A stretch of 64,000 nt of DNA, taken from the NCBI RefSeq assembly GCF_027912675.1, contig NZ_CP115757.1:620001-684000 (forward strand), given 5' to 3'. The notes below the pieces were generated by a model. That model did not search any database. It was not told the origin of the DNA and worked only from the letters and a program-made list of their open reading frames with translations. Made by a program: the position numbers and the translations under genes. Of the stretch, positions 45,460 through 54,261 are shown piece after piece. The stretch is from Paracoccus sp. SCSIO 75233 (GTDB lineage: Bacteria; Pseudomonadota; Alphaproteobacteria; Rhodobacterales; Rhodobacteraceae). Within the stretch, counting starts at the first letter, position 1; each line of letters starts with the position of its first letter.

Positions 45460-46413
45460 TCAGCCGTTTTCCAGATCGTCGCAAAGCCGCCGCGCCACGT
45501 CCTCATCGGTGACCAGAACGGCGGGGTTCATCATCTTCATCGCGGCGCGGATGATGGTGTATTTGTGCCACCCGCCCGAGGCCAGAACCAGCTTGCGCGA
45601 TTTCCGCAGATCATGCGGATGCGCGGCAAACACCCGGTCATTCACCGGGTGATCTACGATTTCCCCTTCCGCGTTCACGAAACGGCACAGCACATCGCCG
45701 ACCGCGCCCGCACGCTCCAGCGATATGATCTCGTCCGGGGTCAGCAGCCCGTACTGAACGAAGATCGAATGCGGGGTCAGGTCACCGACGGACAGGATGG
45801 CGATGTCGAGCGACCGCGCCCGCGCCAGCAGCTCGACAATGCCGCTATGGGCCAGAAGCGCGTCGCGCGTGGCGGAATCCGGGGCGAATACGGGGCCGGC
45901 CATCAGGAAGCATTCTGCCGACAGCTTATCTGCGACGCGCCAGGCGAATTCGGACGGGTTGACCTGCGAGACCCGCGTCAGCCCGCCAAGCAGCGAGATC
46001 ACTTTCAGCCCGTTGGGCGAGCGCTGCTCGATGGTCGGAACGCCGCTTGTCAGGGTCGATCCCCAGCCGAGACCGATGGACATATCGGCGCCGACAGCGG
46101 TGTTGAGATAGCGCGCCAGCTCCTTGCCGATGATCGGATTGATGTCTGCCCCGCCGCTGGGTGTCGGCACCACGATGGCGCGTTCCAGCCCGCCGAGACG
46201 TTCCAGCCGCCGCTCCAGCTCCACGCAGGCCGACAGCTTCGTGGTCACCCTGATCTGGACGGAGCCGTCGTTGCGGGCGTTGGCCAATATGCGCAGAACC
46301 CGGGCGCGGGTCAGGCCGACCGACTGAGCGACCTCGTCCTGTGTCATGCCCTCCATATAGTAGAGCCATGCAATCCGGGTCTTCAGATCCTCATCAATAT
46401 CGACGTCAGCCAC
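45460..46413 (-). CDS. SorC-family (sugar-binding) transcriptional regulator
   Basis: A 317-residue regulator. The N-terminal HTH is in RIAWLYYMEGMTQDEVAQSVGLTRARVLRILANARNDG (residues 12-48) and the C-terminal ~250 residues form the sugar-phosphate-binding domain (GLGWGSTLTSGVPTIEQ, LLGGLTRVSQVNPSEFAWRVADKL). EryD of erythritol catabolism is of this type. It is the last gene of the transporter operon and probably controls both this and the neighbouring operons. A phosphorylated sugar is the likely effector. Confidence 0.9.
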   Translation of the reverse strand: MADVDIDEDLKTRIAWLYYMEGMTQDEVAQSVGLTRARVLRILANARNDGSVQIRVTTKLSACVELERRLERLGGLERAIVVPTPSGGADINPIIGKELARYLNTAVGADMSIGLGWGSTLTSGVPTIEQRSPNGLKVISLLGGLTRVSQVNPSEFAWRVADKLSAECFLMAGPVFAPDSATRDALLAHSGIVELLARARSLDIAILSVGDLTPHSIFVQYGLLTPDEIISLERAGAVGDVLCRFVNAEGEIVDHPVNDRVFAAHPHDLRKSRKLVLASGGWHKYTIIRAAMKMMNPAVLVTDEDVARRLCDDLENG

Positions 46414-46489
46414 TGGTGCTTTCCTTTGCCTTATCGGGCGCCCCGATCAGGGACGCCCGATTGCTTGTAGCATCAAACGTGGTGTGTCG

Positions 46490-47482
46490 TCAGGCCCTTC
46501 TGCGCAGAAGGTCAACCAGAATGGCAACCAGGACAACACAGCCGACGATGACGCGCTGCCAGAAGCCGGAGACGTTCATCAGAACCGTGCCGTTTGCCAG
46601 CACCGCCAGCAGCAAGGCGCCGAGCACCGTGCCGATGATCGAACCCTGTCCGCCGCGCAGCGAGGTGCCGCCCAGAATGGCTGCCGTGATCGCGCCCATC
46701 AGCCAGCCTTCCCCGACCGAGGGCTGGCCCGCATCCATCCGGCTGGCGAACAGGATACCCGCCAGCGCCGACAGCATCCCGGCCATGCCGAAGGCCACGA
46801 ACTCCACCCAGCGGGCGCGGATACCGGCCAGCACGGCGGCGTCGCGGTTGCCGCCCACGGCGAAGATGTTCCGGCCGAGCCGCGTCTGGCTGAGCATCCA
46901 GATCAGGATCAGCGCGACGGCGAAGAAGGTGATGACCGGCACCGGGATGCCAAAGATCTCGCCCTTGCCGAAGACCCCGAACTGATCGCCGAGCGGCCGG
47001 ATCGGGTAGCCTTTGGTTATCACCAGCGTCAGACCGGCAAAAATCTCCCAGGTTGCCAGCGTCACGATGAACGGGTTCAGCCTGAGCCACGCCACGAACA
47101 CCCCGTTGATCGAGCCGAGAAGGAAGCCGAAGGCCATCGTGAACGGAATGATAAGATAGGGGTGAATGCCCCATTGCGTCAGGGCAAGCGCGCCGATGAT
47201 GGATGACAGCCCTGCCGCCGCGCCGACCGACAGGTCGATGCCCCCGACCAGCAGCACCAGCGTCTGCCCGAGTGCGACGAGGCCGACAAACGCCGCCTGC
47301 CGCATCACCACGGAGACATTGTAGGACGACAGGAAGTTATCCGTCGCGAAGGCCAGCAGCGTCGTCAGCACGACGAGCGCGATCAGCACCCCGCTGCCTT
47401 CCCACGTCCAGAAACGGTTCAGAAGGGACGGCCCCTTGCGCGGGGATTGCGTGGCCGATTCAGTGTTGTTCACAGTGTTCAT
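46490..47482 (-). CDS. sugar ABC transporter permease, RbsC type
   Basis: A 330-residue membrane protein with eight to ten hydrophobic helices and the family loop GLSSIIGALALTQWGIHPYLIIPFTMAFGFLLGSINGVFVAWLRLNPFIVTLATWEIFAGLTL. The ribose/xylose/autoinducer permease signature SRMDAGQPSVGEGWLMGAITAAILGGTSLRGG is present. It exports nothing and takes up carbohydrate with the ATPase and binding protein next to it. It starts 23 bases after the ATPase stop and is followed by the regulator. Confidence 0.93.
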   Translation of the reverse strand: MNTVNNTESATQSPRKGPSLLNRFWTWEGSGVLIALVVLTTLLAFATDNFLSSYNVSVVMRQAAFVGLVALGQTLVLLVGGIDLSVGAAAGLSSIIGALALTQWGIHPYLIIPFTMAFGFLLGSINGVFVAWLRLNPFIVTLATWEIFAGLTLVITKGYPIRPLGDQFGVFGKGEIFGIPVPVITFFAVALILIWMLSQTRLGRNIFAVGGNRDAAVLAGIRARWVEFVAFGMAGMLSALAGILFASRMDAGQPSVGEGWLMGAITAAILGGTSLRGGQGSIIGTVLGALLLAVLANGTVLMNVSGFWQRVIVGCVVLVAILVDLLRRRA

Positions 47483-47505
47483 TTGGTCAGCTCACTTTCT
47501 GATCT

Positions 47506-48999
47506 TTAGCTCATCGCCAGTTGAAGCAGGCCTTCCTGCGTTGCTTCGCGCCGGTTCACGACGCCTTTCACATGGCCCTCATGCATGACCATGATCCGGT
47601 CAGCCACGTCGAGCAGCTCTTCCATTTCCGATGAGATCACGATGATCGACAGGCCGCGCTCTTCCGTCAGGCGGCGCAGCACGGATTGAATTTCAAATTT
47701 CGCGTTGACGTCGATGCCGCGGGTCGGCTCGTCCATGATCAGTACATGGGCGTCGCGCATCAGCCAGCGGGCAATGATGAATTTCTGCTGGTTGCCGCCC
47801 GACAGCGTGGTGATCGGGTCTTTGAGCGAGTTGTATTTGGCCTTCATCTGCTGCGCCAGCTTCTCCACCTCGGCCAGCATCTCGCGGTTGCGCAGATGCA
47901 GCAGGCCGGTGAATCGTTCCAGCGTCGGCAGGGCGGTGTTTTCGGCAATCGACAGAAGCGGGAAAATCCCCTCCTGCTTGCGCTCCTCCGGCAGGTAGAT
48001 CAGCCCGGCCTGAATGGCGTCGAGCGGGCCGCTGAAGCGGACCTCCTCGCCGTTCAGCCGGATTTTGCCGGAATCGGCGCGGGTGAGGCCGTAGATGCAT
48101 TTCGCCATCTCCGTGCGTCCCGATCCGATCAGGCCGGAAACGCCGAGGATCTCTCCCTTGCGCAGGTTGAACGAAACATCGCTGAACTCGCCGCTGCGTG
48201 TCAGCCCGGCAACCTCAAGCATGGTTTCGGTCGTCTCGATGTCGCGCAAGTCCTGTGCGCCGGTTTTCGGCGGGCGGCCCGCCATCATCGTGACCATACG
48301 CTCGCGCGTGGCCTCTTCCGGCGTGATCTCTCCGACATGAATACCGTCGCGCAGCGCCGTGATCCGGTGCGAAAGCCGCCGGACCTCGTCCAGACGGTGC
48401 GAGATGTAGAAGGCGGAACGGCCTTCCTTCGCAAGGTTCTCGATATAGGACAGCAGCACCTCTTCCTCGCGATAGGTCAGCGTTGCGGTCGGTTCGTCGA
48501 AAATGATGATACGGGCTTCGCTGGCGGCGGCGCGGGCGATCTGGACAAGCTGCTGCTGCGCCTTGGACAGATCGCCGACACGGGCGCGAGGGTCGATGGA
48601 GTTATCGACCTCGTGCAGGTGCCGGGTGCCTTCCGCGCGCGTCTTGCGCCAGTCGATTGCCGCAGCCGGGCCGCAATGCGCGCCCAGCATGATGTTTTCC
48701 GCCACGCTCAGATGCGGGACGAGGTTGATTTCCTGCGGGGCAATGGCGATGCCTTGCGCCTGGGCATCCTTGGGGCGCTGGAACCGCACCTCCTGCCCGT
48801 CGACAAATAATCTGCCTTCCGTGGGTGCCAGCCTGCCGCAGATGACATTCATCAGCGTCGACTTGCCCGCGCCGTTCTCACCGATGATCGAATGGATCTC
48901 GCCGGGGTAGAGCGAGACGGAGACATCGGACAAAGCGGTCACGGGACCGAATGATTTGGTAATGTTCCGGGCTTCGAAAACGGGAACTGAGCTGTTCAT
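47506..48999 (-). CDS. sugar ABC transporter ATPase, duplicated domain (RbsA/XylG type)
   Basis: A 497-residue protein with two ABC modules. First: Walker A GENGAGKSTLMNVI, signature DLSKAQQQLVQIARAA, Walker B IIIFDEPTATL. Second: GLIGSGRTEMAKCIYG (Walker A altered as usual in this family), LSGGNQQKFIIARWL, VLIMDEPTRGIDV. The duplicated single-chain ATPase is the hallmark of CUT2 carbohydrate importers. Start ATG 48999. Confidence 0.95.
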   Translation of the reverse strand: MNSSVPVFEARNITKSFGPVTALSDVSVSLYPGEIHSIIGENGAGKSTLMNVICGRLAPTEGRLFVDGQEVRFQRPKDAQAQGIAIAPQEINLVPHLSVAENIMLGAHCGPAAAIDWRKTRAEGTRHLHEVDNSIDPRARVGDLSKAQQQLVQIARAAASEARIIIFDEPTATLTYREEEVLLSYIENLAKEGRSAFYISHRLDEVRRLSHRITALRDGIHVGEITPEEATRERMVTMMAGRPPKTGAQDLRDIETTETMLEVAGLTRSGEFSDVSFNLRKGEILGVSGLIGSGRTEMAKCIYGLTRADSGKIRLNGEEVRFSGPLDAIQAGLIYLPEERKQEGIFPLLSIAENTALPTLERFTGLLHLRNREMLAEVEKLAQQMKAKYNSLKDPITTLSGGNQQKFIIARWLMRDAHVLIMDEPTRGIDVNAKFEIQSVLRRLTEERGLSIIVISSEMEELLDVADRIMVMHEGHVKGVVNRREATQEGLLQLAMS

Positions 49000-49017
49000 G
49001 AAAACGGCCTCTATATG

Positions 49018-49085
49018 GGGCTCCGGATCCCGTCAGGAACCCGGAGCCTCGGGGAACCGGGCGCGATGTTGCGCGCGCCCGGCAG
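49018..49085 (-). promoter_or_regulatory. GC hairpins between binding protein and ATPase genes
   Basis: Two strong stems, GGCTCCGG/CCGGAGCC (49019-49026, 49041-49048) and CCGGGCGCG/CGCGCGCCCGG (49057-49082), lie between the binding protein stop and the ATPase start. Such structures often stabilise the upstream mRNA or partially terminate, giving more binding protein than ATPase. Confidence 0.55.
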
Positions 49086-49093
49086 GGAGAAGC

Positions 49094-50047
49094 TTATTCG
49101 CAGTCTTCCTTCGTCAGCAGACGCGAGCCGGTGTTGTGGAACATCGGGATGGTGTGGTTTTCGTTCATCGCGACCATGTAGTTGACCGCCCAGTAACCCA
49201 TATCCCACTGACGCTGCGCCTTGAGCGCGTCGATCACGCCGGAACAGACGAAGTCCACGGCTTCGGGCAGGTCGTCCATGCCGACGATCTTGACCTCACC
49301 GGCCTTGCCAGCGTTTTCGACCGCGCGGGCAGCACCGATCGGGTTGGAGGCGTTCGAGGCGAAGATGCCGTCCAGATCCGGGTGCGCGGAAAGCACGCTT
49401 TCGGTCAGCTCGACCGCTTTTTCCAGAATGTCGTCATCGGGCTGTTCGAAGACGATTTCCATGCCCGGATGATCGGCCAGTGCTTCCTTGAAGCCCTGAA
49501 TACGCTGGGTGTGGTCGGTCGCGGTCAGGCTGCCCGACAGAATGGCGATCTTGCCTTCGCCGCCGAGTTGCTCGGCCAGATAGACGCCCAGATCATAGCC
49601 GTCCTCGACGCTGCTTTTCGGACCGATGAAGGGGAAGGCGTCGTCGCAGAAGGAGTTGAAGGTGACGACGTTCACGCCTGCCTCAACCGCCTCGTTCAGA
49701 AGCTGCACATTCGTTGCCTGGTCAAGGCAGGCCACGGCAAGACCGTCCGGCTGGCGGCCGATATTCGCCTCGATCCTCTGGTTCTGGTCGACAACGTCAG
49801 CCTGCGGCGGCTGGTCCCAGATCACTTCCACCTCGATGCCGCGCTGCGACAGTTCTTCGGCGGCGAATTTCGCGCCCTCGGCCACGACGTCATACCACGG
49901 GTGGATGACTTTCGGGATGAACACGAAGGTCAGCTTGTCTTCGATCGGCGTGATCAGGTCGGCCTGATCCTGCGCGGCTGCCGCCATCGGCAGCATGAGT
50001 GCTGCGAATGAGGTCGCGGTAATGGCGTTCTTGACGTTGAGTTTCAT
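49094..50047 (-). CDS. periplasmic sugar-binding protein, RbsB/XylF type
   Basis: A 317-residue substrate-binding protein with a signal peptide (MKLNVKNAITATSFAALMLPMAAAAQ, cleavage near residue 25). The mature part is a Peripla_BP_4 fold: LTFVFIPKVIHPWYDVVAEGAKFAAEELSQRGIEV, GSLTATDHTQRIQGFKEALADHPGMEI, DGIFASNASNPIGAARAVENAGKAGEVKIVGMDDL. The ligand is not derivable; the fold binds sugars or polyols. ATG 50047 follows GAGGAGGAGAA. It precedes the ATPase and permease in one operon. Confidence 0.93.
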   Translation of the reverse strand: MKLNVKNAITATSFAALMLPMAAAAQDQADLITPIEDKLTFVFIPKVIHPWYDVVAEGAKFAAEELSQRGIEVEVIWDQPPQADVVDQNQRIEANIGRQPDGLAVACLDQATNVQLLNEAVEAGVNVVTFNSFCDDAFPFIGPKSSVEDGYDLGVYLAEQLGGEGKIAILSGSLTATDHTQRIQGFKEALADHPGMEIVFEQPDDDILEKAVELTESVLSAHPDLDGIFASNASNPIGAARAVENAGKAGEVKIVGMDDLPEAVDFVCSGVIDALKAQRQWDMGYWAVNYMVAMNENHTIPMFHNTGSRLLTKEDCE

Positions 50048-50124
50048 CTGGTTCTCCTCCTCAGAAGTCTTGAAAAATTGAAACTGGTCCGGCGCGGGCG
50101 TTCTGCCCGTCTGCGCGCCGGTTT

Positions 50125-51081
50125 TTATGCCGCCCCGGGGGTGAGGATCGGCGTCGTCCTGACGAATTCGGATACCTGCGCAAAATCGCGGACCCCGGCC
50201 TGAGAGCCGAGCCCGGTTGCGTTGAGTGCCGAACAGCCCTGTGCGAAACGGATGGCGTCCTCCGCCTCCATTCCGCGGATCAGCCCGGTTGCGAACCCGG
50301 CATTGAATGCATCGCCGCATCCGCAGGTGTCCTTGACCTGAACCCGGAACGCGGGCACGCGGATCACGGTTCCGTCGCGATGATGATAGTATGCGCCGTT
50401 CTCGCCCAGCGTGAACACGCAGCATTGCGCGCCGAGGTCGAGGAAGAACGTCGCCATATCGGTCAGATCGGTCATGCCGGTCAGCGCCTCGGCCTCTTCG
50501 ACCGAGGGGATGAAGTAATCGGTATGCGGCAGCACCGCCTGCACGTCGGCAAGGTCTTCCTTGGAGCCGGCGAAGATATCGACCGTGGTGATGCAGCCGC
50601 GGGATTTCGCGTGCTTCATCAGCGCGGCGTTGCGATCCCCGTCCATCGCGTCCATCAGCCCGACACCGCCGAGATGGAAGACGGTCGCGTCAGTGACGGC
50701 ATCGAAACGGTCAGGCTCGACCACGAAAGCGCCCGTGGCACCTTTCATATGCAGGGCAGGGCGCGAGCCGTCATCGCGCGTCAGCACGATGGAGCTGGAG
50801 GTTGGCACGTCCGCCAGGCGACGCAGGTCCTCCATATCGGCACCGAAATGCGCCAGCCGCTCATGCACCCAGTCACCCATCAGGTCATGGCCCAGACCGC
50901 CGACCGCCTTGGTGGAAAGCCCCATCTTCGCGGCGACAATCGTGGCCACCCCGGCGGCGCCGGATACAGCCATCGCGATCTCGTCCAGCAATACGGTGCC
51001 TCCGCCCGGCGGAACGCTTGCAAACGGCCAACCCAGACAATCGAAGGTGTAGAACCCCATTGAGGAATAATCGTATTTCAA
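50125..51081 (-). CDS. PfkB-family carbohydrate kinase
   Basis: A 318-residue ribokinase/PfkB kinase. It has the N-terminal FDCLGWPFASVPPGGGTVLLDEIAMAVSGAAGVATIVAAKMG region and the ATP-anion-hole motif DTCGCGDAFNAGFATGL with the catalytic aspartate. It phosphorylates the imported sugar. First gene of the minus-strand transporter operon. I chose TTG 51081 because GGGAGAGG precedes it and the text KYDYSSMGFYTFDCLG continues from it; GTG-like or ATG 51060 are alternatives. Confidence 0.85.
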   Translation of the reverse strand: MKYDYSSMGFYTFDCLGWPFASVPPGGGTVLLDEIAMAVSGAAGVATIVAAKMGLSTKAVGGLGHDLMGDWVHERLAHFGADMEDLRRLADVPTSSSIVLTRDDGSRPALHMKGATGAFVVEPDRFDAVTDATVFHLGGVGLMDAMDGDRNAALMKHAKSRGCITTVDIFAGSKEDLADVQAVLPHTDYFIPSVEEAEALTGMTDLTDMATFFLDLGAQCCVFTLGENGAYYHHRDGTVIRVPAFRVQVKDTCGCGDAFNAGFATGLIRGMEAEDAIRFAQGCSALNATGLGSQAGVRDFAQVSEFVRTTPILTPGAA

Positions 51082-51109
51082 AGCCTCTCTCCCTGATCTT
51101 CCGGCCATC

Positions 51110-51291
51110 CTGCCCGAACAAGAGGCGCGGCGTCAATACAAATGATTCGATCAGATGCGATTTGTTTGGTCCAATGCTCGGCATTTTTCGGCTATATACA
51201 CTGTATTCTGTAATTTTATTTGTCGCATCTAGATATTCTCCACATTATGTGCTAATTCTGCATGAACATATGTTCGCGAAAGGTGATAATC
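51110..51291. promoter_or_regulatory. divergent promoter/operator region of the catabolic cluster
   Basis: This AT-rich 180-base interval separates the kinase and zinc dehydrogenase operons. It contains the 8-bp inverted pair AGATGCGA (51153-51160) and TCGCATCT (51223-51230), each within related text, and the perfect 12-bp palindrome GAACATATGTTC (51264-51275), placed 16 bases before the dehydrogenase start. The spacing suggests regulator sites that govern both directions, for the SorC-type protein. No gene is inside. Confidence 0.5.
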
Positions 51292-52329
51292 GTGAAAGCT
51301 GCTATCCTGACCGCCCCCAATGAAATCTCGCTCAGCGATATTGAGATGCCAAACACGAATCAGGGCGATGTTCTGATCCGTGTGCGTGCTGCGACGATCT
51401 GCGGCACCGATATCCGCATCTATCGCGGGCGCAAGACGGCGGGGGTCCGCTACCCTTCGGTGCTGGGACATGAATTCGCCGGCGAGGTGCTGGATAATGG
51501 CGGCCACGATTCACTGAAGATCGGTGACCGCGTCGGTCTGTGTCCGTTCATCGCCTGCGGTCATTGCCGCCTTTGCAAGACCGGACACGAGAATCTTTGC
51601 ACCCAGGGCACCGCTGTCGGTTACGAAATCGACGGTGCCTTCGCCGAGGTCATCCGCATCCCCGCTCAGGCGGTCGAGGCCGGAAACCTGCGTCATCTGC
51701 CGGACCATATGAGCTATGAGGAGGCGGCACTCGTCGAGCCGCTGTCCTGTGTCATCAACGGTCAGAACAAGCTGGATGTGTCGAGCGCGGACAGCGTGGT
51801 CGTGCTGGGCGTCGGGCCTATCGGCCTGCTGCATGTCAAACTGGCCCGACTGCGTGGCGCGCGGCGGATCATCGCCTCGGACCCCAATGCGCAGCGTCGC
51901 GCGGCGGCGCTGGAGGCCGGGGCGGATGTCGCCATCGACCCGACAGCCGAGGATCTGGTGGAGCGCGTCAAGGCTGAGACCGGCGGTCACGGGGCGGATG
52001 TGGTCATCTGTGCCATCGGCATCCCGGCACTCGCACGGCAGGCAACCGATCTCGCCGCGTTCAGCGGACGGGTGAGCCTGTTCGCCGGTTTCTCCAAGGG
52101 CGTGTTTGCCGAGATGGACGTGAACGGCATCCACTACCGCGAATTGACGGTGACCGGCGCGTTCGGCCTGTCGCGCAAAGACTTCGACCACGCTTTCGAC
52201 ATGATCGCGAGCGGGCGGATGGACGTGAAGCCGATGATCACGCATCGCTTCGCCCTCGACGATATTGGCGAGGCGCTTGGCACGGCCGAGGATGGCTCGG
52301 CGATCAAGGTGGCGGTCCTCGATGAGTGA
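51292..52329 (+). CDS. zinc-dependent alcohol/polyol dehydrogenase, MDR family
   Basis: A 345-residue zinc MDR enzyme: catalytic zinc residues in AATICGTDIRIY and LGHEFAGEV, structural zinc cysteines in CGHCRLCKTGHENLC, and the coenzyme loop VVLGVGPIGLLHVKLA. It is close to sorbitol/threonine dehydrogenases and should oxidise a polyol or sugar alcohol with NAD. GTG 51292 gives the conserved VKAAILTAPNEI start and has AAAGGTGA before it. ATG 51262 lies inside the palindrome and is less likely. It overlaps the next gene by eight bases. Confidence 0.88.
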   Translation: MKAAILTAPNEISLSDIEMPNTNQGDVLIRVRAATICGTDIRIYRGRKTAGVRYPSVLGHEFAGEVLDNGGHDSLKIGDRVGLCPFIACGHCRLCKTGHENLCTQGTAVGYEIDGAFAEVIRIPAQAVEAGNLRHLPDHMSYEEAALVEPLSCVINGQNKLDVSSADSVVVLGVGPIGLLHVKLARLRGARRIIASDPNAQRRAAALEAGADVAIDPTAEDLVERVKAETGGHGADVVICAIGIPALARQATDLAAFSGRVSLFAGFSKGVFAEMDVNGIHYRELTVTGAFGLSRKDFDHAFDMIASGRMDVKPMITHRFALDDIGEALGTAEDGSAIKVAVLDE

Positions 52330-53878
52330 GATTGCCGAAACGGACGTCCTGATCCTTGGCGGCGGCATCAATGGCTGCGGCACATTTCGCGATCTGTCGG
52401 CGCAGGGGGTCGACTGCCTGCTGCTGGAACGCACGGATTTCTGCGCCGGGGCCTCTGCTGCCTCTTCCCGGCTGATGCATGGCGGGCTGAAATATCTGGA
52501 GACCGGCGAATTCCGGCTGGTCCGCGAAAGCGCCGAGGAGCGGAACCGGCTGCTGAAGAACGCGGCGCATTATGTCAGCCCGCTCCCCTCCATCCTGCCG
52601 CTGCGCAGCAGGCTTGGCGGGATCGTCCCCTCGATGCTCCGTTTCTTCCGGCTGAAGGCGAAGATGAATGATCGCGGCACGGTCATTACGCGGCTGGGGC
52701 TGACGCTTTACGATATCTATGGCCGGAACTTCCGCGCCATGCCCACGCACAGCATGCTATCGCGCGCGAAGCTGGACCGGACGGTTGCCGGTCTCGACGC
52801 GGGCATCATCGGGGCGGGGCTGTATTATGAAGGCCAGATCAGCCATGCCGAACGGCTGGGGCTGGAGCTGATCCTTGACGGGGAGGCGCTGAACCCCGGC
52901 TCGAAAGGGCTGAACCACGTCACCATAGAAGGGCAGGAGGGCGGCGTGATCGCCTATCGCCATAACGGCGAGACCCACCATGTGCGCCCGAAAGTCGTCG
53001 TCAATGCCGGGGGCGCATGGATCGACAGCGTCAATGCCGCCATCGGACTGGAGACGAAACTGATGGGCGGCTCCAAAGGCGCGCATCTGGTGGTGGAGAA
53101 TGACCGGCTTTATCAGGTGCTGAATGGGCACATGGTCTATTTCGGCACGGCGGACGGGCGGGTCAATCTGGTCTATCCATTCATGAACCGGGTGCTGATC
53201 GGTTCGACCGACATCAAGATCGACGACCCGGATGAGGCGGTCTGTTCGGACGAGGAAGCGACCTATCTGCGCAATGTCGTGGCTGAAATCTTCCCCGATA
53301 TTCCCGTCACCGAAGATCAGGTCCGGCATCGTTTCAGCGGTGTGCGCCCCCTGCCGGATGCGGAGGGCGATATAGGCATGGTCACGCGCGATCACTCGAT
53401 CGCCGAACTGGCCTTGCCGGAAGGCACGCCGGTCCTGTGTCTGATCGGCGGCAAATGGACGACGTTCCGCGGTTTCTCGGCAGAGACGACCGACAAGATC
53501 CTGCCGATGGTCGGCGGGCAGCGCAAGACCGGCACCGAAAACATGCAGATCGGCGGCGGCAAGGGCTACCCCGATGCCGACGCCCGTGCTGGCTGGATCG
53601 CCGATCATGCCCGCCGGACCAATCTGTCCGAGGCGCGCATGGGTGAGTTGCTGGACCGCTACGGCACCCGCGCCGCCCTGATGGCCGACGCTCTGGCGGG
53701 CGAGGCGCCGCTTGAGACGCTGCCCGACTACAGCGTCGAAGAGCTTCGCTGGCTGGTTGAGAACGAGCGTGTCGGGTCTTTGGACGACCTCCTCTCCCGC
53801 CGGACCGCAATCGCGATTTCCGGGCGGCTGACGGGTGAGGTGCAGCGCGAAATCGAGGCCCGCGTCTTGGCAGTCTGA
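52322..53878 (+). CDS. FAD-dependent GlpD/EryB-type dehydrogenase
   Basis: A 518-residue FAD protein: nucleotide loop DVLILGGGINGCGTFRDLSAQG (about residues 9-29), the GlpD segment ASAASSRLMHGGLKYLETGEFRLVRESAEERNRL, VVVNAGGAWIDSV and VRHRFSGVRPLPDAEGD. It belongs with glycerol-3-phosphate and erythritol-phosphate dehydrogenases that pass electrons to quinone. Translationally coupled to the zinc dehydrogenase, it probably oxidises the phosphorylated polyol of the cluster rather than serving general glycerol metabolism; this is context inference. Confidence 0.9.
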   Translation: MSEIAETDVLILGGGINGCGTFRDLSAQGVDCLLLERTDFCAGASAASSRLMHGGLKYLETGEFRLVRESAEERNRLLKNAAHYVSPLPSILPLRSRLGGIVPSMLRFFRLKAKMNDRGTVITRLGLTLYDIYGRNFRAMPTHSMLSRAKLDRTVAGLDAGIIGAGLYYEGQISHAERLGLELILDGEALNPGSKGLNHVTIEGQEGGVIAYRHNGETHHVRPKVVVNAGGAWIDSVNAAIGLETKLMGGSKGAHLVVENDRLYQVLNGHMVYFGTADGRVNLVYPFMNRVLIGSTDIKIDDPDEAVCSDEEATYLRNVVAEIFPDIPVTEDQVRHRFSGVRPLPDAEGDIGMVTRDHSIAELALPEGTPVLCLIGGKWTTFRGFSAETTDKILPMVGGQRKTGTENMQIGGGKGYPDADARAGWIADHARRTNLSEARMGELLDRYGTRAALMADALAGEAPLETLPDYSVEELRWLVENERVGSLDDLLSRRTAIAISGRLTGEVQREIEARVLAV

Positions 53879-53906
53879 GCACTGCGGTCTTCTTATGCCG
53901 CTCGAC

Positions 53907-53938
53907 GGCTCCGCAGTTTGTGCTGCGGGGCCGTTTTA
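53907..53938 (+). terminator. rho-independent terminator after the FAD dehydrogenase gene
   Basis: GGCTCCGCAG (53907-53916) pairs with CTGCGGGGCC (53923-53932) using one G-T pair, followed by GTTTT. It sits 29 bases after the stop and should end the two-gene operon. The following stretch to 54261 holds no gene; see the integrase fragment and promoter entries. Confidence 0.75.
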
Positions 53939-54061
53939 GTGATTGGCAGGGATCGGGCAGGGTCAGCCGGGCGCGCGCGCCGGTCCCGCCCGATTGTGCC
54001 GCTTTGTGCGTGATAACCAAGATTTGTGACTAAACCGGAACGCCGTGCTTCGGCTGGGCGG

Positions 54062-54097
54062 GCTTACGCTCTGGATGCAGACGATTGGGATCGGCCA
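54062..54097. repeat. fragment identical to part of the integrase gene (left copy)
   Basis: Thirty-six bases match the integrase gene at 60945-60981 except for one missing base: GCTTACGCTCTGGATGCAGA then CGATT, one deletion, GGGATCGGCCA. In the integrase this segment encodes the WPIPNRLHPERK region. The flanks do not match. It looks like a remnant of another integrase copy and is in direct orientation relative to the right copy. Confidence 0.75.
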
Positions 54098-54211
54098 CTT
54101 ACATCGCAAATACCTGAAACCATTAAACCTTGCCGGAACGCGGGCTGCAATATGGCACATCGCTGCGTCGCATCGGATGCGGCTGAAATCAAGCCTGTTC
54201 AAGACCGGATA

Positions 54212-54252
54212 TTGTCGTCGCCCTGCTTTCATGTATATTCATATTGAATATG
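54212..54252 (+). promoter_or_regulatory. parDE promoter and autoregulatory palindrome
   Basis: TTGTCG (54212-54217) and TATATT (54234-54239), 16 bases apart, form a good promoter. Immediately after it is the perfect palindrome CATATT-G-AATATG (54240-54252), abutting the parD ribosome site GGAGG. A ParD-type antitoxin would be expected to bind here. Confidence 0.6.
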
Positions 54253-54261
54253 GAGGCAGTT

